Below are positions 1 to 11,600 of a DNA stretch of 62,512 nucleotides, one piece after another (position 1 is the first letter of the stretch; each line of letters starts with the position of its first letter). The stretch spans positions 1 to 62,512 of the forward strand of contig JAWQRN010000007.1 of the NCBI GenBank assembly GCA_033557685.1. The letters run 5' to 3'. This stretch comes from Sperchopsis tessellata. Its lineage: Eukaryota > Arthropoda > Insecta > Coleoptera > Hydrophilidae. Position numbers and translations under genes: made by a program. The notes under the pieces are model-generated. The model searched no databases. It saw only the letters and a list, made by a program, of their open reading frames with translations, and was not told where the DNA came from.

Positions 1-72
<72 letters not shown>

Positions 73-106
73 ATATAAAGAGAGAGAGAGAAAGAATTAA
101 TATGTA
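1..106. repeat. Compound AT/GT/AG microsatellite
   Basis: The window opens with about 60 bp of pure AT dinucleotide, then a short GT run, then an AG run up to about position 95. It is a simple-sequence repeat with no coding content. A matching AT tract closes the window. Confidence 0.95.
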
Positions 107-848
107 AATATAAATTTAGGTAGCAAAATTCATGGGCATTCTGACTATATATTATAAATAATATGTCGCTCAGTTCTGCGTACGAATAAGGTATCCAATG
201 GGCGTAGATACCTTAACACACACAAAAATATATTAATTGACCATAATTTGAATGACAAATTATTCTCCTCTCTCCAATTATTATAACCCCTAATTATATC
301 TTCTAATATCGACAATTGTCAGCTGTGACGAACTAATAAGTTTGCTAAAAAATAGTGCCTAATAAAAATTGAGAAGTTGCGAACGTTAGTTGTGATGTTC
401 ATTTATCAATCTCACCTATCTGTCATATAGAGCATACCTTAAATACTCATTACAAACAAATTACTTCAATATTGTAACTTCATTCGATCATAAAGAAAAG
501 ATATATCGTTATCATGAACCATAAGCAAAATCGATAATTTATACCAGAACCTACTTAAAATCGCCTATGTCGCGCCCTTTTATTCCTTTATATTTTGATT
601 AGAAGCTCGGAGTTAACACAAGATGCGCTCGGACGTCCGGAGTTTTTCCGGATTCAATAACAAACCGCTAAATATTTAAATTAACTTAACAATTTTGTTT
701 TACTTCATGTACTACATACCGAAGAAATTTGCCTATAATTCTTCATATAGCTGTTAATTTGGGCAAGCACCTATTGGATGCATTAATGTAAATATAATTA
801 ATACAAAGTGTGTTTTCACTTATAGATGTAAAAAAAAACAAGTTCAGT
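107..848. other. Upstream region of the GH99 gene, no other gene seen
   Basis: AT-rich DNA with no recognisable gene. A pyrimidine-rich stretch ending in AG at 824-825 could be the 3' splice site of a 5'-UTR intron just before the GH99 coding exon. An ATG immediately followed by TAA sits at 826-831, 18 nt upstream of the chosen start codon. Confidence 0.5.
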
Positions 849-2195
849 ATGGCAGTGAGATGGATAAAAGTTAATTTAAAAAAATATCAAACAACAAATA
901 TATTATTTTTTGCATTTGCCTCTGTGGTATGTGGGTATATAATACTGATTAGTTTAAAAGGGAATATAGAAGAAATCAAACCACCCATCACAACCTTGCC
1001 AACTATTTTATTAGCTACTGACATTATTGATAATGATGAAGCTACTAAAGCTACCTTTAGTACTAGCGAGTGGCGTATGAAATTGTTGCAAGAGAGAGTT
1101 GAACGGCTATCCAAAAAATTTGAAGAATCAAGAGATTTACATTCAATTCAACCTGCTTTCCAGCCAAACTATAATGTCCATATATTTTATTATGCATGGT
1201 ATGGTAATATAGTGCTAGATGGTACATTGCAGCATTGGTTTTATAAAGATAAGTACCGAAAAATATTATCAGAAACAGACAACTTTGGTTTTCCAGTGAG
1301 TAATTCATTATTCTATCCACAACTTGGTTTATATAGTTCAAAAAATTATAGTATCATCAATATTCATTTTAAACAAATAAAAGACGCTGGTATAGGAGTA
1401 ATACTTTTGTGGTGGACCCCACCTCAAGAAAATGAATCTCATAATAGTATTACACATTTCCTAGATATTGCTAGCAAGTATGATCTAAAAATAGCTTTGC
1501 ATGTAAAAGCTTACACAAAACGCACACCAAGAGATATGTTTTGGCAGCTTCGATTATTTTGTGATCGTTTCGCAAGGCATCCAGCTTATTACAAGATATG
1601 GAAAGATGATGTATACCTCCCTGTCTTTTATGTCGATGAGTCTTACTTTCATGAACCTGAACTGTGGAAAGAATTTTTAAGTGATAAAAGCAATACAACA
1701 GTGAGAAAAACTTCGTTTGATGGAATTTTCATTGGTTTGTTATCAGACAAGTCTCATTTTGATCATATACGAAAATCTAGATTTGATGGCTTTTATACAT
1801 TCTTTGCATCAAATGGCAATACATATGGCAGTTCTTGGAAGAATTGGGAGAAATTGTCCAGTATGGCTAAAAAGTACAATTTAATTTTTTCAGCGTCTGT
1901 TGCTCCAGGATATATTGATAGCGAGGATAAATTATTTGACAAGCATTTAACTAGAGGAAGAGCACGAGGACATTACTATGATATTGGCTGGAGGTGTGCA
2001 ATAAACAATAATGCTGATATTGTGTCAATTAATAGTTTTAACGACTGGTATACAGGAACTCAAATTGAACCAGCAATTACAAAAGACTTGCAGCATCCAA
2101 TATTTTATAATGGATATGAACCAGAAGGTCCTTATTACTATTTAAACCTAACAAATTGGTGGATAGGAGAACTTGAAAGGTTTAAGAATAAATAA
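849..2195 (+). CDS. MANEA: GH99 endo-alpha-1,2-mannosidase-like protein (probably catalytically altered)
   Basis: The protein has 448 aa, close to the roughly 460 aa of vertebrate MANEA. That Golgi enzyme cuts glucosylated mannose from N-glycans and so bypasses the ER glucosidases. Here a short basic cytoplasmic tail precedes a membrane anchor at residues 16-36 (type II topology) and a stem. The GH99 domain runs from about residue 108 to 440, with the motifs HIFYYAWYGN, LGLYSSKN, YDLKIALHV, FDGFYTFFASNGNTYGSS and VAPGYID. The open frame continues upstream without an ATG, so I chose the first ATG, directly before the basic tail and anchor. The CDS has no intron. As I recall the human protein, its catalytic motif is SFNEWHEGTQIE, with E404 and E407 catalytic. 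Here it reads SFNDWYTGTQIE, so the two glutamates are D399 and T402. The HIEPY motif is HVKAY (K220). The fold is clear, but endomannosidase activity is doubtful; it may be a pseudoenzyme or have another specificity. Confidence 0.9.
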   Translation: MAVRWIKVNLKKYQTTNILFFAFASVVCGYIILISLKGNIEEIKPPITTLPTILLATDIIDNDEATKATFSTSEWRMKLLQERVERLSKKFEESRDLHSIQPAFQPNYNVHIFYYAWYGNIVLDGTLQHWFYKDKYRKILSETDNFGFPVSNSLFYPQLGLYSSKNYSIINIHFKQIKDAGIGVILLWWTPPQENESHNSITHFLDIASKYDLKIALHVKAYTKRTPRDMFWQLRLFCDRFARHPAYYKIWKDDVYLPVFYVDESYFHEPELWKEFLSDKSNTTVRKTSFDGIFIGLLSDKSHFDHIRKSRFDGFYTFFASNGNTYGSSWKNWEKLSSMAKKYNLIFSASVAPGYIDSEDKLFDKHLTRGRARGHYYDIGWRCAINNNADIVSINSFNDWYTGTQIEPAITKDLQHPIFYNGYEPEGPYYYLNLTNWWIGELERFKNK

Positions 2196-2336
2196 AGGGA
2201 TATTAATTATTCTAATATACACTGTGCCAAAAAATGTTATACCTAGTAGTCAGTAGAAATATGTAAATTTAGTTTTCCCAATCTTTATTTTGTAAGTATA
2301 ATTTCAAGACAAATCAAACTGAAATAAGTTAATCAC

Positions 2337-2342
2337 AATAAA
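2337..2342 (+). terminator. Poly(A) signal for the GH99 gene
   Basis: An AATAAA lies about 140 nt past the stop codon and is followed by a T/GT-rich stretch. A second AATAAA overlaps the stop codon region at about 2188-2197. The downstream one is the better candidate. Confidence 0.5.
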
Positions 2343-4294
2343 ATTGTCATTGAATATATTTGAACAATATTGGTGTCCAGATTATAGCGAGATTGGGTTT
2401 GAATCAATTATTAAATTTTTACTCTCTTGTTACAAACTCAATAAGTTATAGCAGTAGGTGTAAAGGAAATCAGGTACATTAGATATATTACATACATTCA
2501 ATTACTTAACTAACACATCATAATTGTACGATTAATAATTATAGGTCACGTAAACACACTCTAACATTCTTCCTCTAAAAAGGTATTGTCATTAATGGCA
2601 AAACTGTAGAATCCTGTTTTCTCCGTCCAATTATATTTTTTTAGAAAACTTCCGACTAATTTCTGTTGAACATAAGTTTTTAATTATTGATTACATTACA
2701 AAAATGTGGCTCTTATGTTAGAATAGTAAGTAATCTAATTTAAATACTTTCCTGTTATAAATAACTTGTACATTACGTTGTATAATAAATTATCGTATAT
2801 TAGTGACTGGTATTATTTCGATGTTAACTGTATCAATGTAGTACATGATTTTGATTTTTAAAATATACTAAAACCTTGTCAGATTAAAACATATTTTACC
2901 ATTGATGCATATTCGTAACTGTCACTTAACACACTTTCATTTAAATGAAAAAATTTTGAACTGTATATTAACCATTTTTAGTTTCGATTTTTAAGGTTAT
3001 AAGAAATCTGTTCACATCTATTTGGTTTATTGAACGTTACTAATTTTGATTTTAATAGCAAACATAGCAATTTTACGTCTGTATGTCCTTCGCGTGAGTT
3101 TGTGAATGCTGCGTAATTCTAGTCACAAAAAATAATCCTCGACTGGGATAAAGTTTTGTTATTCATCACAACATAGATCACATTTTAGTGCTATTGATCT
3201 GTTAATGTTAAAAAAAACAGTAAGACACTTGATAATATATAAATCAAAAATTATTAAAAAAAAAATTAATTTCTGGTCATATGCTTCAATTTTATTGTGC
3301 TCAAAACAAGGTCACCACAGAAGTGAAAATTACAATTCTATCACAAATTCATAATGATAAATAAATAAATAAGTTATGATATAATTTCTAGACATCGTAT
3401 TCTACTCCTGCCATTGAATGGGTCAAGTTATAAATTCATCAGTGATGTAGAAAGAAATCATCTATAAATAAAAGTTGTATAGTAGGTAGGTATGCTCTTT
3501 CTTATTTTGGTATTATATTGGTGCAAATCTCAAATATAGGCAAGATTATCCAAGATTTTAACATGTAGGTAACACTGAAAAATACAGGCATAAATTTGTC
3601 CTCTTGAAGAATAAATACTATACTCCAACTGTGATTTTCTCCAGATAAAAGCTCCATACTGTATAAAAATAGAATACACCAGCCTTGCTGCCTTCATGTT
3701 CTTAATCTATCAAATTTAAAAATAAATTAGCACCCAAAGTAAATCTTGAATACGTAATTTTTTTCATAAAATTATAAATATCCAGAAATGGTTTAGTTTC
3801 GATGTATATTTGTTTGTATCGGAAATTCAAATGTGGAAAAAGGTAAATGGGAATTGTATCGCCTTTCTGACGAATTGTACGATTAATTTTATATTATGCA
3901 TCTTTAAAAGTTGCAAATATTTTTTGCTTAATTCTTTTTTCTAGTTAAAATAGCTTAAGAGTTATCGAAAAATGTCGGATGAAAGAAACACCTGAATAAA
4001 GTTGGTATAATTGTTGTGCAATGTCTAGATACACAGATACAGATTGCTGCAGAAAGGATTAATTTCCCTCGACTTTCTGGTGGCCACAACTGTTCCATTG
4101 TCACCATTAAAGAAAAAATGTGTGGTATGGGAATTGATCAACATGTTTTCAAGATTTGTCTGAAAATATAAAACAAGATATAAAGCAATATCCAAAGTTG
4201 TCTGGAAGAATAATTAATTAATAATTTTCCTGACACCAATGAGAAAATATAAATATTATGTGGGAATAAAGCAAGAAAAGTAATATTTAGTAGG
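2343..4294. other. Intergenic DNA between two converging genes
   Basis: About 2 kb between the 3' ends of the GH99 gene and XPO4. It is AT-rich with many stops in all frames. I recognise no gene, repeat or RNA in it. Confidence 0.6.
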
Positions 4295-4300
4295 TTTATT
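4295..4300 (-). terminator. Possible poly(A) signal for XPO4
   Basis: AATAAA on the minus strand, about 95 nt beyond the XPO4 stop codon. Position and sequence fit, but AT-rich DNA gives this hexamer often. Confidence 0.35.
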
Positions 4301-4395
4301 ATAAATCTCATATTATAAAACGCACTTATTAATACTATATATAGTTGTACATAAATTATTAAAATTAACAGACAGATCATACAAAAATAAGTTTG

Positions 4396-5668
4396 TTACT
4401 TAACTAATAAAAATCCATGTACGTTGGCAATAAATTTATCGAAAGTATCTCTAAATTTCAATTTAGGGGTTCTATCGCAAGTTAAAGGCACATTGTGGGT
4501 GAGATTATTGAAAGCTACCGTTAACCTATCAGCAATTAGTGGATCCGTTTGTGACTGAATAAGGCTTTGAACTAATGCTTTATACTGATCAGGATAGCAG
4601 CATATTAAAGAGAAAATGGTCGTACTTGCAGTGGTCATAACATCTGAATTGATTTGATGTGAAAGGGTAAGATCCATTAACAATTTTAAGAATGGCATTA
4701 ACATGTTATAAATGGGTGCCACCTGTTTCGAATGGCGATAAACGTATGTTGCCATTCCTTGAATAAAGTCTAAACAAGATTGAACAGTTTCCGAATTGAA
4801 TTGAGTTAGACCTAGTTCAATAGATCTCAGTAACTGGCTTAATAAATTATCAGGTAAATTACAAATCTTTTCAGGATAAATATCATTAATAATTACAAGC
4901 AAACGATAGTATAATTGACATAAATTTGGATATTTTAATAACTCCATTGTCATGAGAGGCATAATAAAATTCAATCCGAAAAGTGAGACATCAGCTGCAG
5001 TCACTGTAACTTCTTCCGAGTCTAAAGTTTGTGGACATAAGTCCAAGCAGTCTTTTGATAAAATATAAGTCAACATTTCTATAACTAAAACTAAATCGTC
5101 ATATTTACATTCTTCGGAGAATGCTTCCGCACTAAACCTACTTTGATTACACTTAGCATACATCTGTACAACAGCCAATGTACTTTCATACATTCGTTTT
5201 GTATCTAGTTGTGTTAAATAACATAACATATGCCGAGCACATTGTCCAAAGAGATCTAGTATATGCTGAACAATTATATCATAATTATAATAAATATTTA
5301 AAACAGCTGGAAGCTCTGATAGAATTGGTGCTAAAAAGTTGAATATTGTTTGGACAGTGTTCATTTGGGCTCCCATCACCACTCCTATTAAACATTCCAA
5401 AATATCAGTCATTTCTTTTTGGATTCGTTCTTCTTTATATAAGCGGTTGAAATTTTCTTGGCAAATAAGATTTTTAAATCTACCTTCTATAGGCTTTAAA
5501 ATTCTTTCAAAATATTTCAAAGCTTCTTCTTCTTGGAGTGAGTTTCCTGCTAGCACAAAACCCTTATATAAACCTCGACGAATATTTTGAGGTAGCATTC
5601 CAGCTTCTAACTTCTCTTGAAGATTTACAAGGTTCCATAATCCTTCAGTTTTAACTATGTATGCAGAT
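4396..5668 (-). CDS. XPO4: XPO4 coding exon 8 (last)
   Basis: The largest exon, 1273 nt including the stop. It starts after TTTTTTAG, with A completing a Lys codon, then SAYIVKTEGLWNLVNLQEKL. It carries QENFNRLYKEE, TAADVSLFGLNFIMPLM and the C-terminus FIANVHGFLLVK, which parallels the human FMANVGGLLCVK end. Confidence 0.95.
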
Positions 5669-8600
5669 CTAAAAAATAAATTAATTGAAGAAAACTACTT
5701 TTAGTTGACTTTCTAATTAAATGCATATATAAACTACAACTCTAACCATTACTCCATATTATGTCTACTATGATTGAAATAATTGTTTATTTGCAATTTT
5801 ACTCCAGCTTTAACGGAAATAGATATTGGTAGCACCATTACCAAACATTTGAAAAAAAATATTTAACCTTATATAACTTACAGCTCCATTCTGCTAAAAT
5901 CAAATTAAATGAATATGTCCTTTATTAAACTAAATTGTATGTAAAATAGGTTTTTGTGTTAGAACACTATATGGTCATATAGAAGCTATTTACGACAATA
6001 TGACAAAAAACTATTTTTGTTCTTTGGATATGTTGCGGGTGGAGACCCTGAGGCACTTTCTGTTGGGGGTCTAGAGAATTTAGTTTAATATCTTATAAAA
6101 TGGTACTTTTGGAATAACTGTTTAGTTTATTGAATTTTGCTTTAAATATTTAACTATTTTTCTGTGAAAAATAAAGGAAATTTAAATTTAATAAATTAAA
6201 AAAAAAGAAAAATATCTACTTACTTTTGTTTTACACAAACTATATCTGCAAATAGTTCCACAGTATCTTGTAGTAGAACAGGCTCAGAATGGAAGTGACA
6301 TATATTAGATTGTATTTTGGCAAGAACAAAATTAATAATAAATGTGGCACCCTCTGTATCTTTCCCTAGTGCACCTATCAATGTCGGGCTTATCTGAAAC
6401 AAAGAGAAATTTAAATCTAGTAACTGTAATAAGGAAAGCGGGAGTTTAAGATAAGTGATTTTCCAAATAATTATTACCAAAATTTAAATGCTTTACAAGA
6501 TATCACACATTAAAAATTAATATGAGTTAGCAAGAACAATTATTACTATTATCACACAGGGTGATAATATAATCAAAATTGATATTTTTACTAAGTAGTA
6601 TTAAAACAAGAATAAATTTCCTTTGCATTTTTTTGTTTGAATAAATTGAAAAAAATACTACTTGGAAGGAATGACTTCATGATTTTATTGTGTGACTTTT
6701 GTCCACAAAGTGCTTTAAATTTACGGAATGCACACAAATTATGTGTGAAATTTGAACAAGTAGGTACAAGTGCTGAATAGATTTTTCATGCTGTGCAGTG
6801 CCTGTAAAGAATTTCTAATAAAGTTTATTCTCGTTGTGCTCAACTTTTTCAGCAAAAAGTGTTCTCATAACTTTGGTATAAATAAAAAAGATACATATGT
6901 ACGTACATCTGACTATAGTAAATGACGATGACGCTAGTATTGTGTCCTATATACCAAATGCTCATCAGCTGATGACACCTACAGGGGTCTCAAAAAAATA
7001 TTTTAAACGGATTAGACACAATTTTTAAATTCATTTTATTTAATTATTGACTAATTAAGTTTAGATTGGTATTTTTGTGATCCATTTAATGCTTTGATTA
7101 TGCCCTCTAAATATCTATTCTCAGTTTATAATCACATGTATCTATGGAGCCAAATTATAATACTGTTATTAATTTAACTTCGTGAAATAGGCTATGTTCT
7201 TACATCAGTGCCATTGAGTAGACTTTTTCAGCAGATTGGATCTACCTTGGCTATGTAGTACATCAAGCCTCTGAAATATACATCAGAACTCATTGTCAAT
7301 ACCCTGGACATTCTCCACTTATAAGGCCAAGAACCATTCCGAAGTGACATCAAAAAAGTCTCCCTTAACAATTGGTCTAATGTACACCTTATATAGATTT
7401 AGTATGTTACATGCCCACCTACTGCCACTAGCTGTACTGCTCCCTAGTGACACTTCTACTGAGTCCGGCCGCCACCGTGAGATGATGCCAAGAACATCTC
7501 CCGTCAGTTAACGAGTCACCTTAACATGCTAGGACATCAAGTGACATCTCCTTTGAATGATCATTAAAGGCCAATCGTATCCAGTCGAATGTAGTATTTG
7601 TTCTCTTCAGAATTCTATAAATATAAGGCCTCCACTTCAACTCTTCTGCGACTGTGATTCTGAGATCATCTTGCTCAGAAACAGGACACAACGCAGTACT
7701 GTTGAAGTACTATGTAGTTTTATACTACATGTGCCCTCGTTTACCATAAGATACCACACTGTAGTCCATTCTCTCATGTTTTGAGATGATTAGCCAGCTC
7801 AACCTTGGATGATTGGATTGATTTTGGATTGGTAAACAATTTTGTGATGTCCGTGTAAAAAATTATGTTTTTATATCTGCTGACAGGTCACTGATGTACA
7901 GACGAGCAGGATCCCCAATATTGAGCCCTGTGGAATTTTGATTGTCACAGAATACCATCCAGAACAGCACTCCAAGCACTCTACTGACAGTTGGAATATC
8001 GGCAAGTCCAGGATTGAATTCACTACTCATGGATGGCAAAGCCCACCTCAACCTTTCCAGGCATAAAGACAACATTAGTAATGTTTTAACTTTCGAAATG
8101 TTTGAGATGTTCTACAATCTTCTCTTTAACCAGAGATGGAAGATGCGGATATAAAGATCTATATATATATACATATAACTGCATAACAGTTTGTTTGAGG
8201 AAGAACACACACGATATCTGTATTTTCCGTCCCGGGAAATGTCACTTTTATTATGCCTCTTTGGTCCGTACTTTGGAAACATTTCCGGACCATGGTGTCC
8301 TATAGCATTCTATTAATGTTAGCAAACGTTATTGAGAGACACTTGAACATAATCAGCCAAACACATTTTATTTATTCATAAAATCTATTGGGGGGACCAG
8401 AAAATAATGTCGTTTATTAAATTCAAACAAATAAAGTTTTAACTTGTTTTTATTTTTAATCAATGATGTAATCACCCTCGTTATCAACAACCTTTTGCCA
8501 TATGGTGTGCAAATTTTCAATGCCTGATCGATAAAAATCAATTGGTTTTTGAGCAAAATATCTGGAGATGGCATTTTGGATATTATATATATGTATATAT

Positions 8601-11600
8601 ATTGATATTGGATATATATATAGAAAGTGTTGTAGCGATCGGAATAAATGGAAATCCGATGGTGCAATGTCGTGCGAGTATGTTGGGTAAGGCAGTACCT
8701 CCCACCCCAATCCATTAATTTTTCCAAGGTTCATCTTTCGCAGTGCGGTCTTACATTATCGTGTTGCAGAGTAACGCCTTTTCTGTTGACAGTCGCTGAA
8801 CACTTTTCAATTCAAGATTGATTTACCCGATCCAATTGTTCATAGCAAAGGTCTGAAATCACAGACTGCCCAGGTTTTAGCACTTCAAAATGAACGATTC
8901 CGCTATTACTCCACCAAACACACAAAAGCGCCTTTTGAGGATGTAAACCTGGCTTAGCAGAACTTCATAGCGATTCATTCGGAGAGAGCCACCTCCTTTT
9001 GCGTTTTGGATTATCATAGAGGACCTATTTTTCAACTCCAGTGATCAAGCGATCAAAAAACGTTTCTGTATTGTGCTGTTGAAGCAATAAGTTGCATGTG
9101 GTGGATCGGTTAGTTTTGTTTTCTTCAGACAGATTATGCGGCACCCAAAGACATGCTCTGCATACTTTACCAATCTGCTGTAAATGTTCTTGGATGGTCG
9201 ACCAAGGTTGATTAAGAGTATTTGACAGTTCCTCCATTGTCTGACATGGATTTGTTTCCACTTCCGCCCTTAATACGTCATTATCTTAAGTTGCTGGTCT
9301 TCCTGATCGATACGAGTCGGAATGATAAAAATTACCGGATCTGAACTTTAAAAAACCTCCTTTGGCATTTACGAATGTCTAATGCACTTGGATAAACATC
9401 GCAAATGATTTTCGTAGCAACTGTTGCGTTACTACTCTTATGAAACTCAAAAATCATACAATGCTGGATATGTACCTCTTCTAGTATTTGGCTGGCACAA
9501 CATGCGCAGAAATGACCTTACTTTCCGGTCTCCCTAATATATTTATTGGAATATTTTTCTGAAATTTGCATATTTTATTACCACATCTATTCTACAAAGG
9601 AATAAAAAATTGATTTTTTCATGTGTCCCAAAAACAACCACCGCAATTGTTTTTTCTAAAACACTGCAATTATTGTCGCTGCAATCCTGTATATGAACTT
9701 CATAATTTTACGTAAGGTATTGGTCTGGACCTCTCTTTATAAAATACTTTTTAATACTTGAATTTGATTAAAAAATACGTTCTGTAATAAAAGCTGATAA
9801 GCTAGAACTACTTACAGCCACCAAGATGGGGTAGGAAGGAAGCAATAGGAGCACACAAGGGGGTACAAAACAATAAAGAGAAAAGGAAACTATTTGACAG
9901 AAATGAAAATAAGTTTCAAAAAGAATGTATATTAACTAATGCCAATACATTAGTTTTAATATACAAGAATTTATTAAAGAAAATAAACCAAGAAATAGCT
10001 AAGAATTATGGAAAGAAAATAAGCTAAGAATAAACACTAATACACAGATATAATATATACAGTAAATAATAAATGCAATATATTTTATAAACGAAAATGT
10101 AAATAGAACATTAACCTAAATAATAAAAGCTTGCTTACGAAGGAAGGTTGGTAATTAAAAGGTGTTTGAGAACTGAATGTTACCTTGTTAGATCTGCCGG
10201 TGGCGGACGTCGACTGACAATCATTTTCGGCCCTCCGTCTTTTATAGGCACAGACGAAGGGTCGAAATTCAGTGACGCTGCCGCTAGAGGTGCTTTCTGA
10301 ACCATCAAATTAACATCACAATTGTTAATAATGGTTTTTAACAATTTGTGTTAAAAAAGTGACTGAATAGAATTATTATTACCTATCTTCATAAGCAACA
10401 CTAAAGAATGTTTTTCAGTGTGCCAGGAACAAAATTTCCACCCGCGTATAACACGCGGTCGGCCAAGAGTTAAATAATTAATTCGTGGGGTAACAAAGCG
10501 TTGTACGAGGATCATTCCGGAGTTAAAAGAATTATAAATTTATTTATTCTAAGTAACTGGTGGATGTATTGAAAGACGTCATGGTAGTGGTAGACCTTGG
10601 ACAGTAAGAATAAATGCTGTAGAAGATTTGGAAAGAAGAAAATCTTGGCATCTGTTTATATGCACGAAAAGCTTTGGGCGAATAACAAAAAGTGATCTTC
10701 ATTTAAAAACTTTTAAGTGTGTATGCTGCCACAAACTATCTAAAAGCGAACTTCGAAGCTGCCAAATTTTACTCCAATGGTTTAGAAGTAGGGAAGCTAT
10801 TAGTAAAATTTGGTTCAATGCCAAAAATATATGTGAATGTGAGGCACAAAAGACATTAAAAGACTTAATTGTAGAGCGAAACGTCATTCCAAAAACTATA
10901 ACAACAAAGTTTTGGCCACTATGCTGCCAGAATTTGTTTAGAATATTTACATGTTTCAACACAAATGTCCAAATTTTATTGAACTGACAACTTGACCTCC
11001 TCATAGTCCAGACCTTGATCCTATGAATTATATTGGAAAACATGGTTTACATACAACGATATTAAATGTACAACATTTACAAGAACGGCTACTAGAACAT
11101 TGGGAACATTTTGAACAAAATATACTAAGAATGCAATCCGTCGCTGACATATAAGCAAGACATAGCTATAGAGAAAATAGAAAGATCCACAAAGAATGCC
11201 AAGCGCAGTTACATAATGTCGGTGAGAGAAGGATGTTTGACCAAAGAAGTCTTCCAATAAATAAAATAGAAACAGCCTAAACAAGTATGATACAAAACCG
11301 ATTTAGCCCAATACAGAAGGCAAATTTCAATGTACAGAAAAAAACGAAAAAACTTATACTACATAAACCAAGTAAATACAGCAGAAGGAAACAGCTAGAA
11401 ACTGTGGAGAATAATTAAGCATATTAAAGATGAAAATAATCAAAAGAAAGTAGAAATAAAAGAGCTACTCACAGAAAAAGGATTAAGAATAGAGGATGAA
11501 CAAGAAATAGCTGAAATAATAAACCAGTACTACACAGATATAGGTCAACTACTTGCAGAAAACAAAGAAGGGGAAATGCTTCAAACGAAATTTAAAAGTA

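Noticed and set aside
810..848. Extending the GH99 protein upstream to position 810
   Set aside because: The frame is open, but position 810 is GTG, and the segment overlaps a likely 3' splice site (AG at 824-825). The first ATG at 849 gives the right basic tail and anchor.
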